From CAZYYO01 sp964650965 (GTDB lineage Bacteria; Bacillota; Clostridia; Lachnospirales; Lachnospiraceae): 20,848 nucleotides of DNA. Below the pieces are notes generated by a model. That model saw only the letters and a program-made list of their open reading frames with translations, made no database searches and had not been told where the DNA came from. Position numbers and translations under genes: made by a program. Shown piece by piece: positions 14,359-20,848 of the stretch; within the stretch, counting starts at the first letter, position 1, and each line of letters opens with the position of its first letter. The stretch spans positions 1 to 20,848 of the forward strand of contig CAZYYO010000044.1 in NCBI GenBank assembly GCA_964650965.1. Reading direction: 5' to 3'.

Positions 14359-15537
14359 TTAGTCTATATGAATGGTTTCTGTAGTTGTAATGGCAGTCTC
14401 CATTAATTCGTCAATCTTGTCTGCTAACTTTTCCTCGGAGCGCTTAATAATATTCAGATTCGGTTTGGTTACCGGATGCTTTGCAACAAATATAGTACAG
14501 CAGTCTTCAAAAGGAAGAATGGAGGTTTCATAGGTTCCAATCTTCTCAGATACAGAGATAATCTCCTGCTTGTCAAAACCAATCAGGGGACGGTACACCG
14601 GCATATTACATACTGCATTGGTAGCAGCCAATGACTGCATGGTCTGACTGGCAACCTGTCCAATACTTTCTCCGGTAATTAACCCTAAGCACTTATTATT
14701 TGCTGCAAAATGCTCTGCAATCTTCATCATATACCGTCTCATAATAATGGTTAGTTCCTCGTGGGGGCATTTCTCATAAATATACAGCTGAATATCTGTG
14801 AAATTAACCACATGAAGATTCATAGGACCAGAATATTTAGCCACCTGCTTTGCCAGATCCACTACCTTTTGTTTTGCACGTTCACTGGTATATGGTGGTG
14901 CATGAAAATACGTTGCATCAATAGCAACACCACGTTTTGCAATCATATAGCCTGCTACTGGAGAATCAATACCTCCAGACAACAGCAGCATAGCCTTTCC
15001 ATTGGTTCCCACCGGCATTCCGCCAGGTCCTGGGATTTCCGTAGAATAATAATTAATCTTTTCACGAATTTCCACATGAATCACTACCTGTGGATTGTGT
15101 ACATCCACACGAATTTCTGGAAATGCTTCTAAGATTCGTTCTCCCAATGCAGCATTTAATTCCATAGAGGTCATGGGATAATTCTTCCGTGCCCTTCTGG
15201 AATTCACCTTGAAGGTAATATTCTTATCTGGATAAATATTGTCCATATACTGAACAATCTGCTGTGCCAAGGCATCGAAGCCTTCATCCTCTACTAAGAC
15301 AGCCGGGCAGATTCCCGTAATACCAAATACCCTTTGCAAAGCTTCTACGGTCTCATCATAATCATAGGCTCCCTCTGTCTCAACAAAGACTCTTCCCTGC
15401 TGCTTCATAACATGAAAGCTTCCATCCACATCCTTTAAGGCATGGCGGATTTGATTTACTAGGGCATCCTCAAAGAGATAACGGTTCTTTCCCTTAATTC
15501 CAATTTCTCCATATTTAATCAAAAAAGCTTTATACAT
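14359..15537 (-). CDS. thiI: tRNA 4-thiouridine synthase ThiI
   Basis: Adenylates and thiolates uridine 8 of tRNA (near-UV sensor s4U); in some bacteria it also supplies sulfur for thiazole synthesis. At 392 residues it is the short, rhodanese-free form found in Bacillus and clostridia. Domains in order are an N-terminal ferredoxin-like domain, a THUMP domain (about 55-165), and a PP-loop AANH domain with SGGIDSP (187-193). GESIGQVASQT (289-299) and EDCC (344-347) near the C-terminus are typical of the short forms. GGAGG lies 8 nt before ATG. The gene follows a cysteine desulfurase after 23 nt, the known thiI-nifZ pairing in which the desulfurase hands persulfide sulfur directly to ThiI. Confidence 0.96.
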   Translation of the reverse strand: MYKAFLIKYGEIGIKGKNRYLFEDALVNQIRHALKDVDGSFHVMKQQGRVFVETEGAYDYDETVEALQRVFGITGICPAVLVEDEGFDALAQQIVQYMDNIYPDKNITFKVNSRRARKNYPMTSMELNAALGERILEAFPEIRVDVHNPQVVIHVEIREKINYYSTEIPGPGGMPVGTNGKAMLLLSGGIDSPVAGYMIAKRGVAIDATYFHAPPYTSERAKQKVVDLAKQVAKYSGPMNLHVVNFTDIQLYIYEKCPHEELTIIMRRYMMKIAEHFAANNKCLGLITGESIGQVASQTMQSLAATNAVCNMPVYRPLIGFDKQEIISVSEKIGTYETSILPFEDCCTIFVAKHPVTKPNLNIIKRSEEKLADKIDELMETAITTTETIHID

Positions 15538-15560
15538 CTATATTTCCTCCGTTTCATCCA

Positions 15561-16715
15561 TTAGTGTCTGGTATATTTTTGCAGCATTGGAATCAGCTGT
15601 TCCATTTCCTGGCAGGCATAATCAATCTCTTCTTCTGTCGTGTGAATAGAAAAGCTGAAGCGAATGGTAGCATCCCATAGCTTTTGTGGCAAATGAATGC
15701 TTTTTAAGGTGCTGCTGATTGCCGGCTTGTTAGAAGAGCAGGCGCTGCCTGCTGACACATAAATGCCACGTTCCTCCAGGGAATGAAGCAATACCTCACT
15801 TCGCACTCCCTCAACACTGACGCTGACAATATGGGGTGCCCCACTATGGTCTAAGCTTCCATTTATCTGTACCCCATCCATTTGCATCATCCGCTGAATA
15901 AACCGGTCTCGAAGGGCATACAGATGCTGCCGATTTTCTTCTAAATTCTCATAGATTTCTCTTGCTGCAACCCCAAGGCCTGCAATGGCAGGAACATTTT
16001 CTGTGCCGGAGCGCATTCCATGCTCCTGACCCCCTCCTAATATTATGGGATGAATCTTGGTTTTTTCTCTTACATATAAGAATCCGCTTCCCTTAGGACC
16101 ATGAATCTTATGACCACTGACAGACAATAAATCCACTCCAATTTTCTTGGGGTAAATATTCATCTTTCCAAAGGACTGGATAGCATCCACATGAAACAGA
16201 CAGCGGGGATTTTTCTCCTTAATGATGCGTGCTGCTTCTGCAATAGGTTCGATTGCCCCCATTTCATTATTTACTTCCATGATTGATACCAGAATGGTTT
16301 CTTCATCCACTGCCTGGGATAACTCCTTAAGATTGATGTGTCCCATTTCATCCACCGGAAGATACGTTACGCAAAATCCCTGTTCCTCTAAATATTTCAT
16401 AGGATTAGATACCGAGGCATGTTCAATGGAGCTGGTAATAATTTTCATACCGCTTCTTTTATTTGCCATAGCACTTCCAATAATGGCCAGATTATTGGAT
16501 TCACTGCCTCCTGAGGTGAAGAATATTTCCTTCTCATTGACCTTTAATATTTTAGCAATGATACTTCTTGCTTCTTTTATATAATTTTCCGCTTCCATGC
16601 CCTTATTATGAAGAGACGAGGGATTTCCGTAATCCTCTCTTAACAGCTTCATCATTACCTGAGCAGCCTCCTGGCTGCATTGGGTTGTTGCAGAATTGTC
16701 TAAATACGCTTCCAT
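15561..16715 (-). CDS. cysteine desulfurase (NifS/IscS-like), predicted sulfur donor for ThiI
   Basis: PLP-dependent class V aminotransferase-fold enzyme that removes sulfur from cysteine to form an enzyme persulfide. The 384-residue protein shows DNSATT (6-11), His99 stacking on PLP, Asp177 and Gln180 in HVDAIQ, the PLP lysine Lys203 in SGHKIHGPKG, and the catalytic Cys326 in SAGSACSS. AAGGA lies 5 nt before ATG. It is placed just upstream of thiI, like Bacillus NifZ, so dedicated transfer to tRNA s4U8 is the most likely role. No iscU or other Fe-S scaffold gene is nearby, which argues against a housekeeping Fe-S assembly operon. Confidence 0.95.
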   Translation of the reverse strand: MEAYLDNSATTQCSQEAAQVMMKLLREDYGNPSSLHNKGMEAENYIKEARSIIAKILKVNEKEIFFTSGGSESNNLAIIGSAMANKRSGMKIITSSIEHASVSNPMKYLEEQGFCVTYLPVDEMGHINLKELSQAVDEETILVSIMEVNNEMGAIEPIAEAARIIKEKNPRCLFHVDAIQSFGKMNIYPKKIGVDLLSVSGHKIHGPKGSGFLYVREKTKIHPIILGGGQEHGMRSGTENVPAIAGLGVAAREIYENLEENRQHLYALRDRFIQRMMQMDGVQINGSLDHSGAPHIVSVSVEGVRSEVLLHSLEERGIYVSAGSACSSNKPAISSTLKSIHLPQKLWDATIRFSFSIHTTEEEIDYACQEMEQLIPMLQKYTRH

Positions 16716-16730
16716 TTGATTCCTTTCTAT

Positions 16731-17471
16731 TTACGATTGCATTTCCAAAGCCAGCATAACAAGAGACATGGTGGTAATGGCTGCTGTATCGGTGCGAAGA
16801 ATCCGTTTTCCAAGAGAAATAATCTCCATTTCCTGAGCCGCAAGCTCCACCTCTTCCGGTGCAAAGCCACCCTCCGGTCCAATGAACATTCCCACACTTT
16901 TTCCAGGAATCACTTTCTTCATTGCCAGTCTGGTAGCTTCCATTCCATCTTTATTCTCATAGGGCAGCAGGCGTACATCACAATTTGCCATAGCATAAGC
17001 AAGGGCCTCTTTATATGTCATAACCGGCTTTACCACTGGAATCATACTACGTTTGGACTGTCTGGCTGCACTTTCTGCAATGGCCTGATATCGTTTTCTT
17101 CGAGCTTCCTTCTTCTTGGCATCCAGCTTGACAACGCAGTACTTCATTTCCACCGGGATAATCTCATATACGCCCAGCTCCACGGCTTTTTCTATTACGG
17201 TTTCCATACGTTCCCCTTTGGGAATTCCCTGAAACAGATAAATTTTACTGGGCAGCTCGGTATTTTCTGCATCATCTGTAATCTTCGCAAGAATCTCCTG
17301 GTCGCCAAATTCCTCTAAGATGGCAAAATAATTTTTTCCATCAGAGACACTGACACGAATCTTGTCCCCCGGCTTCATGCGAAGGACATTTTTCATATGC
17401 TTTACATCCTGCCCGGTAATATGAACTTCATCCTGGTTCACTGCATCCTTTGATACGAATATCTGTTGCAT
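16731..17471 (-). CDS. rsmE: 16S rRNA (uracil(1498)-N(3))-methyltransferase RsmE
   Basis: SPOUT-family methyltransferase that methylates N3 of U1498 in helix 44 of 16S rRNA on the assembled 30S subunit. The 246-residue protein has an N-terminal PUA-like OB domain (1-70) and the SPOUT knot, with FIGPEGGF (196-203) and LGKRILRTDTA (220-230) forming the SAM-binding trefoil loops. It starts 3 nt downstream of the prmA stop and has only a weak GAAG site, so coupling to prmA is likely. This prmA-rsmE pair is conserved in Firmicutes (yqeT-yqeU). Confidence 0.95.
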   Translation of the reverse strand: MQQIFVSKDAVNQDEVHITGQDVKHMKNVLRMKPGDKIRVSVSDGKNYFAILEEFGDQEILAKITDDAENTELPSKIYLFQGIPKGERMETVIEKAVELGVYEIIPVEMKYCVVKLDAKKKEARRKRYQAIAESAARQSKRSMIPVVKPVMTYKEALAYAMANCDVRLLPYENKDGMEATRLAMKKVIPGKSVGMFIGPEGGFAPEEVELAAQEMEIISLGKRILRTDTAAITTMSLVMLALEMQS

Positions 17472-17474
17472 ACT

Positions 17475-18431
17475 TTATATCTTCTGGGCGGTAATATTCA
17501 CCCATTCTCCCTGATAATTTGTTTCAATCACCTTTAAGCCTGCCTCAATTAAGGCACGCTTTACCTCTTCTTCCTTAAAATCAATAATACCTGAGGTAAT
17601 AAAATATCCCTCTGGTTTCATTCGATCTGGAATTACCGGAGCCATGGCAATGATAATGTCTGCCAGAATATTTGCCACAACAATATCATAGCAGCCACTT
17701 CCCACTTTTTCCTGAAGAGAGGTGTCATCAATTAGATTTCCTACATAAAAATCTCCCAGCTTAGCATCTAAATGGTTCACTTCCATATTTTCATAGGTTG
17801 AGGTAATGCAGTCTGAATCAATATCCGTTCCTACTGTTTTGCCTGCTCCCAGCTTAAGGGCAATAATGGATAAAATACCACTTCCACAGCCTACATCTAA
17901 TACCTTATCCCCTGACTTCATATATTTACGCAGCTGTCTGATGCACAGCTGTGTGGTCTCATGCTTACCGGTACCAAAGGAAACCCCTGGATCGATTTCT
18001 ACCAAAAGCTTGTCTTTGTCCTTATCCTCTAAGGTCTCCCAGGTTGGTTTAATAAGAATATCATCAATAGTGAAGGCTGAAAAATACTGTTTCCAGTTGT
18101 TAATCCAATCCTCATCCTTGGTCTCACTAGAGGAAATATTACCCGACCCTACATTTACATAGGCTCGCTGCTCCTCAATCCCCTGCCTTACCTGTTCTAT
18201 CAATGGATAATAATCCACATCCTCATCTACATAGAAGCTGACGCGACTCCTGCCATCATCCTCCGGCATGTCTGGCTGCAGCTCCTGAAATACACCGCCT
18301 TGCTTATCACCATCTAACACCGGTTGATTATCCTCTATCTCAATGCCTTCAATTCCCAGGTCATTTAACATGGATGCCATCAAATCCTCTGCTTCTGTTG
18401 TTGTTTCTATGGTAAATTTTATCCATTTCAT
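17475..18431 (-). CDS. prmA: ribosomal protein L11 methyltransferase PrmA
   Basis: SAM-dependent enzyme that trimethylates ribosomal protein L11. The 318-residue length is full. The N-terminal substrate-recognition domain (1-100) is followed by the catalytic domain with DPGVSFGTGKHETT (147-160), motif I VLDVGCGSG (177-185) and VVANILADII (251-260). GAGGA lies 7 nt before ATG. The gene follows dnaJ across a 116-base gap that holds a strong hairpin and a candidate promoter, so prmA-rsmE-desulfurase-thiI may be transcribed separately from the chaperone genes. Confidence 0.95.
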   Translation of the reverse strand: MKWIKFTIETTTEAEDLMASMLNDLGIEGIEIEDNQPVLDGDKQGGVFQELQPDMPEDDGRSRVSFYVDEDVDYYPLIEQVRQGIEEQRAYVNVGSGNISSSETKDEDWINNWKQYFSAFTIDDILIKPTWETLEDKDKDKLLVEIDPGVSFGTGKHETTQLCIRQLRKYMKSGDKVLDVGCGSGILSIIALKLGAGKTVGTDIDSDCITSTYENMEVNHLDAKLGDFYVGNLIDDTSLQEKVGSGCYDIVVANILADIIIAMAPVIPDRMKPEGYFITSGIIDFKEEEVKRALIEAGLKVIETNYQGEWVNITAQKI

Positions 18432-18476
18432 GATAAATCCTCTTTCTTGTGGGTTTGGCCTATAAATCCGCTTATC

Positions 18477-18505
18477 ATACTAACATAAATAACGCTGTAT
18501 TTCAA
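18477..18505 (-). promoter_or_regulatory. possible promoter of prmA overlapping the dnaJ terminator hairpin
   Basis: TTGAAA (18500-18505) and TAGTAT (18477-18482) are 17 nt apart in minus sense. The -35 box lies in the loop and downstream arm of the hairpin. The -10 box is imperfect. Confidence 0.35.
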
Positions 18506-18520
18506 ATGAAATACAGCGTT
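18491..18520 (-). terminator. terminator-like hairpin after dnaJ
   Basis: A perfect 13-pair stem (18491-18503 with 18508-18520) closes a four-base AAAT loop 28 bases after the dnaJ stop. The minus-sense tail ATTTATGTTAG is T-rich but lacks a clean T-run, so termination may be partial. Confidence 0.65.
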
Positions 18521-18547
18521 ACCAGCAGAGTACAGAAAATGTGCTCC

Positions 18548-19723
18548 TTATAATTCATCAATGGATTCTTTTAATTTTCCCATAAAACCTTTTTTCTTAG
18601 GCTTTTCTTCTTTCACCTTAACACCACCATGCTTCAAGGTGCTGCCATTAACTTCATCAAATTTGCGAAGTGCTTCCTTGGCATCACTGCTCATGTTGGT
18701 TGGTACCTGAACCACCAGGGTAACATACTGATCCCCACGGGTACTCTTATTGCGAAGAGAGGGGATTCCCTTGCCACGAAGACGAATACGGGTATCTGTC
18801 TGTGTTCCTGGTTTTACTTCGTAAATCACTTTACCGTCTAAGGTATCTATCATTACTTCGCCGCCTAAAGCTGCCTGTGCAAAGGAGATTGGTGCATTGG
18901 AATAAATATCATATTCGCTTCTTTGGAAGATTGCATGAGGTGCTACGCGAACCTCTACCAGTAAATCGCCCCTTGGACCACCATTTAATCCTGGCTCGCC
19001 CTTTTCACGAATACGAACGCACTGACCATTATCGATTCCTGCCGGAATACTTACCTGAATCTTCTTCTTGCGGGCAATGTATCCTGTTCCATGACAATCG
19101 GTACATTTTTCCTTAATAATCTGACCTGTTCCATGACAATCCGGACATGTAGTCACATTTTGCACCGTTCCAAAGAAGGACTGCTGGGTCATTACAATCT
19201 TGCCCTTGCCTCCACACTTCGGACAGGTATCCTTGGTGGTTCCAGGCTTTGCACCAGAACCATGACAGGTGGAGCACTCATCCTTCAAGACCAGCTCCAC
19301 TTCCTTATCACATCCAAAGGCTGCCTCTTCAAATTTAATTCTTACACTGGTACGAATATTCTGTCCCTTCATCGGTCCATTACTTGGACCTCTGCGGCCA
19401 CCGCCGCCACCGAAGAAATCTCCAAAGATATCTCCAAAGATATCTCCAAAATCCATACCGGAGAAATCAAATCCGCCCTGACCGCCGGAGCCATCAAAAG
19501 CAGCATGACCAAATTGGTCATACTGTCTTCTTTTATCAGGATCACTTAATACGGCATATGCTTCTGATGCTTCTTTAAATTTCTTTTCTGCCTCAGCATC
19601 ACCCGGATTCATATCCGGGTGGTACTTCTTGGCAAGCTGTCGATATGCTTTCTTGATGGCTGCATCATCAGCACCTTTATCAACACCTAAGACTTCATAA
19701 TAATCTCTTTTTTGTTCTGCCAT
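18548..19723 (-). CDS. dnaJ: molecular chaperone DnaJ
   Basis: Hsp40 co-chaperone that delivers unfolded clients to DnaK and stimulates its ATPase. The 391-residue class A layout is complete. The J domain carries HPD at 35-37. The Gly/Phe-rich linker (72-120) contains a short repeat of the IFGD type. Four zinc-binding CxxCxGxG units begin at Cys150, Cys167, Cys193 and Cys207. The C-terminal client-binding domains follow, with a basic tail. AAGGGA lies 5 nt before ATG. It follows dnaK by 18 nt, so the two are co-transcribed. The CIRCE/hrcA control region expected further upstream is outside the window. Confidence 0.98.
   Translation of the reverse strand: MAEQKRDYYEVLGVDKGADDAAIKKAYRQLAKKYHPDMNPGDAEAEKKFKEASEAYAVLSDPDKRRQYDQFGHAAFDGSGGQGGFDFSGMDFGDIFGDIFGDFFGGGGGRRGPSNGPMKGQNIRTSVRIKFEEAAFGCDKEVELVLKDECSTCHGSGAKPGTTKDTCPKCGGKGKIVMTQQSFFGTVQNVTTCPDCHGTGQIIKEKCTDCHGTGYIARKKKIQVSIPAGIDNGQCVRIREKGEPGLNGGPRGDLLVEVRVAPHAIFQRSEYDIYSNAPISFAQAALGGEVMIDTLDGKVIYEVKPGTQTDTRIRLRGKGIPSLRNKSTRGDQYVTLVVQVPTNMSSDAKEALRKFDEVNGSTLKHGGVKVKEEKPKKKGFMGKLKESIDEL
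19418..19453 (-). repeat. three 12-base tandem units inside dnaJ
   Basis: Two identical units of ATCTCCAAAGAT (19418-19429, 19430-19441) and one diverged copy encode the IFGD repeats of the Gly/Phe linker. In-frame expansion or contraction here would change linker length without breaking the gene. Confidence 0.7.
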
Positions 19724-19741
19724 AATTATCCCTTATTTCTC

Positions 19742-20848
19742 TTAAACTTCTTTGAAATCTGCATCAACAACATCATCATCTGCTGCTGTATAGGTATCCT
19801 GTGTTCCTGCACCAGCTCCCATATCTGGGCCAGCTCCAGCTGCTCCCTGAGCTCCCTGTGCTGCTGCCTGCTGCTCATACATCTTAGTAAATACCTTCTG
19901 TGCACTTTCCTGAAGCTTCTCCTGAGCTGCCTTTAATTCAGCAACTTGTGCTTCTGTCATATCTTCTGGTGTCTGATACTGCTCAACTAATTTCTTAACC
20001 TCAGCAAGATCAGCCTCTACTGCAGACTTATCTGCGGCATCAATCTTATCACCAACTTCTTCTAATGCTTTTTCTGTCTGGAATACGAAGGAGTCTGCAT
20101 CATTTCTTGCATCAATTGCTTCTTTTCTCTTCTTATCCTGTGCTTCAAATTCAGCAGCTTCTTTTACAGCTTTTTCAATATCATCATCAGACATGTTAGA
20201 GCCAGCGGTGATTGTGATGTGCTGTTCCTTACCGGTTCCTAAATCCTTTGCAGATACATTTACAATACCATTCGCATCAATATCGAAGGTAACCTCAATC
20301 TGAGGAACGCCACGACGTGCTGGTGGAATACCATCTAAACGGAACTGTCCAAGAGACTTGTTATCCTTGGCAAACTGTCTTTCACCCTGTACTACGTTAA
20401 TATCAACAGCGGTCTGATTATCAGCTGCTGTAGAGAAGATCTGGCTCTTCTTGGTAGGAATGGTTGTATTTCTTTCGATTAACTTGGTAGCAACTCCACC
20501 CATAGTCTCGATAGATAAGGATAATGGAGTTACATCTAACAGAAGGATTTCTCCTGCACCGGCATCTCCTGCCAATTTACCACCCTGAATGGAAGCACCA
20601 ATAGCTACACATTCATCAGGATTTAAGGTCTTGCTTGGCTCATGACCTGTTAAGGATTTTACTTTGTCCTGTACTGCTGGTACACGAGTAGAACCACCAA
20701 CTAATAATACTTTGGATAATTCACTTGCAGAAATGCCTGCGTCTCTTAAAGCATTCTGTACAGGTACTGCTGTTCTCTCAACAAGATCATGTGTTAATTC
20801 GTCGAATTTTGCACGTGTCAGGTTCATATCAAAGTGCTTTGGACCATC
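19742..20848 (-). CDS. dnaK: molecular chaperone DnaK, C-terminal 368 residues (5' end cut by window)
   Basis: Hsp70 chaperone. The frame is open to the right edge, where the sequence reads DGPKHFDMNLTRAKF, an internal stretch of the ATPase domain, so the Met there is not the start. Visible parts are the end of the nucleotide-binding domain (VLLVGGSTRVPAVQ and NPDECVAIGAS), the interdomain linker LLLDVTPLSLSIETMGG, the beta-sandwich peptide-binding domain, the helical lid, and a Gly/Ala/Gln-rich disordered tail ending DDDVVDADFKEV, the usual bacterial terminus. Lies 18 nt upstream of dnaJ in one operon. Confidence 0.98.
   Translation of the reverse strand, partial: DGPKHFDMNLTRAKFDELTHDLVERTAVPVQNALRDAGISASELSKVLLVGGSTRVPAVQDKVKSLTGHEPSKTLNPDECVAIGASIQGGKLAGDAGAGEILLLDVTPLSLSIETMGGVATKLIERNTTIPTKKSQIFSTAADNQTAVDINVVQGERQFAKDNKSLGQFRLDGIPPARRGVPQIEVTFDIDANGIVNVSAKDLGTGKEQHITITAGSNMSDDDIEKAVKEAAEFEAQDKKRKEAIDARNDADSFVFQTEKALEEVGDKIDAADKSAVEADLAEVKKLVEQYQTPEDMTEAQVAELKAAQEKLQESAQKVFTKMYEQQAAAQGAQGAAGAGPDMGAGAGTQDTYTAADDDVVDADFKEV

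Noticed and set aside
16716..17318. Plus-strand open frame of 200 codons opposite rsmE
   Set aside because: Antisense to rsmE, rich in His, Phe, Cys and Asn in a pattern typical of shadow frames, and with no family motif.
19418..19453. Short tandem repeat considered as a CRISPR or mobile-element trace
   Set aside because: The 12-base units have no spacers and encode the normal DnaJ glycine/phenylalanine linker.
19091..19549. Plus-strand open frame of 152 codons opposite dnaJ
   Set aside because: Antisense to the zinc-finger and Gly/Phe regions of dnaJ; its repeats mirror the dnaJ repeats.
1..20848. Possible defence system, phage, biosynthetic cluster or other novel multi-gene system
   Set aside because: All genes but DUF1292 and the HPr-like protein belong to well-known housekeeping or transport families, with no sign of integration, att-like repeats or altered composition.

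Overview
This 20.8 kb window looks like a core chromosomal segment of a low-GC Firmicute, most likely class Clostridia and probably family Lachnospiraceae. That placement is inferred from three things seen in the sequence: moderately AT-rich DNA with AGGAGG-type ribosome binding sites, Bacillus/Clostridium-type gene neighbourhoods (dnaK-dnaJ-prmA-rsmE; ireB-ruvX-DUF1292; thiI next to a cysteine desulfurase), and a small degenerate HPr-like gene that I associate with Lachnospiraceae. All but two genes lie on the minus strand. I see no mobile element, phage gene, CRISPR array, tRNA or rRNA, and no intergenic gap above about 220 bases.

Layout from the left. Positions 1-1760 carry a Na+/phosphate symporter with a PhoU-like tail that runs off the window. 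Positions 1977-4018 carry a YeiH-type putative sulfate exporter diverging from a LysR regulator. Next comes yajC with its own promoter (4057-4347), then tgt (4470-5615) and aroC (5666-6766). A seven-gene run transcribed leftwards from about 12.56 kb to a terminator at about 6.78 kb holds ireB, ruvX, a DUF1292 gene, ribonuclease J, an O-methyltransferase of the TrmR type, a U32 protein of the TrhP type and a beta-propeller lactonase. mtaB (12581-13924) diverges from the HPr-like gene (14040-14270). Then follow thiI, a cysteine desulfurase, rsmE, prmA, dnaJ and the C-terminal part of dnaK (14359-20848).

Functionally the region is dominated by RNA maturation and protein quality control. Predicted tRNA modifications are queuosine at position 34 (Tgt), 5-methoxyuridine at position 34 (TrhP plus TrmR), the ms2t6A step at position 37 (MtaB) and 4-thiouridine at position 8 (ThiI plus its sulfur donor). 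Predicted ribosome modifications are m3U1498 (RsmE) and L11 methylation (PrmA). RNase J and RuvX add RNA decay and rRNA processing, and DnaK/DnaJ add folding. The ancestral order dnaK-dnaJ-prmA-rsmE-mtaB is still visible but is interrupted by the desulfurase, thiI and the HPr-like gene.

I do not see a clearly new biological system here. The best leads are the HPr-like protein that lacks the phosphorylatable histidine but keeps the KSIMG (Ser-46) element, and a terminator-like hairpin whose T-run abuts the aroC ribosome binding site. Smaller leads are promoter/terminator overlaps and several start codons that need moving.
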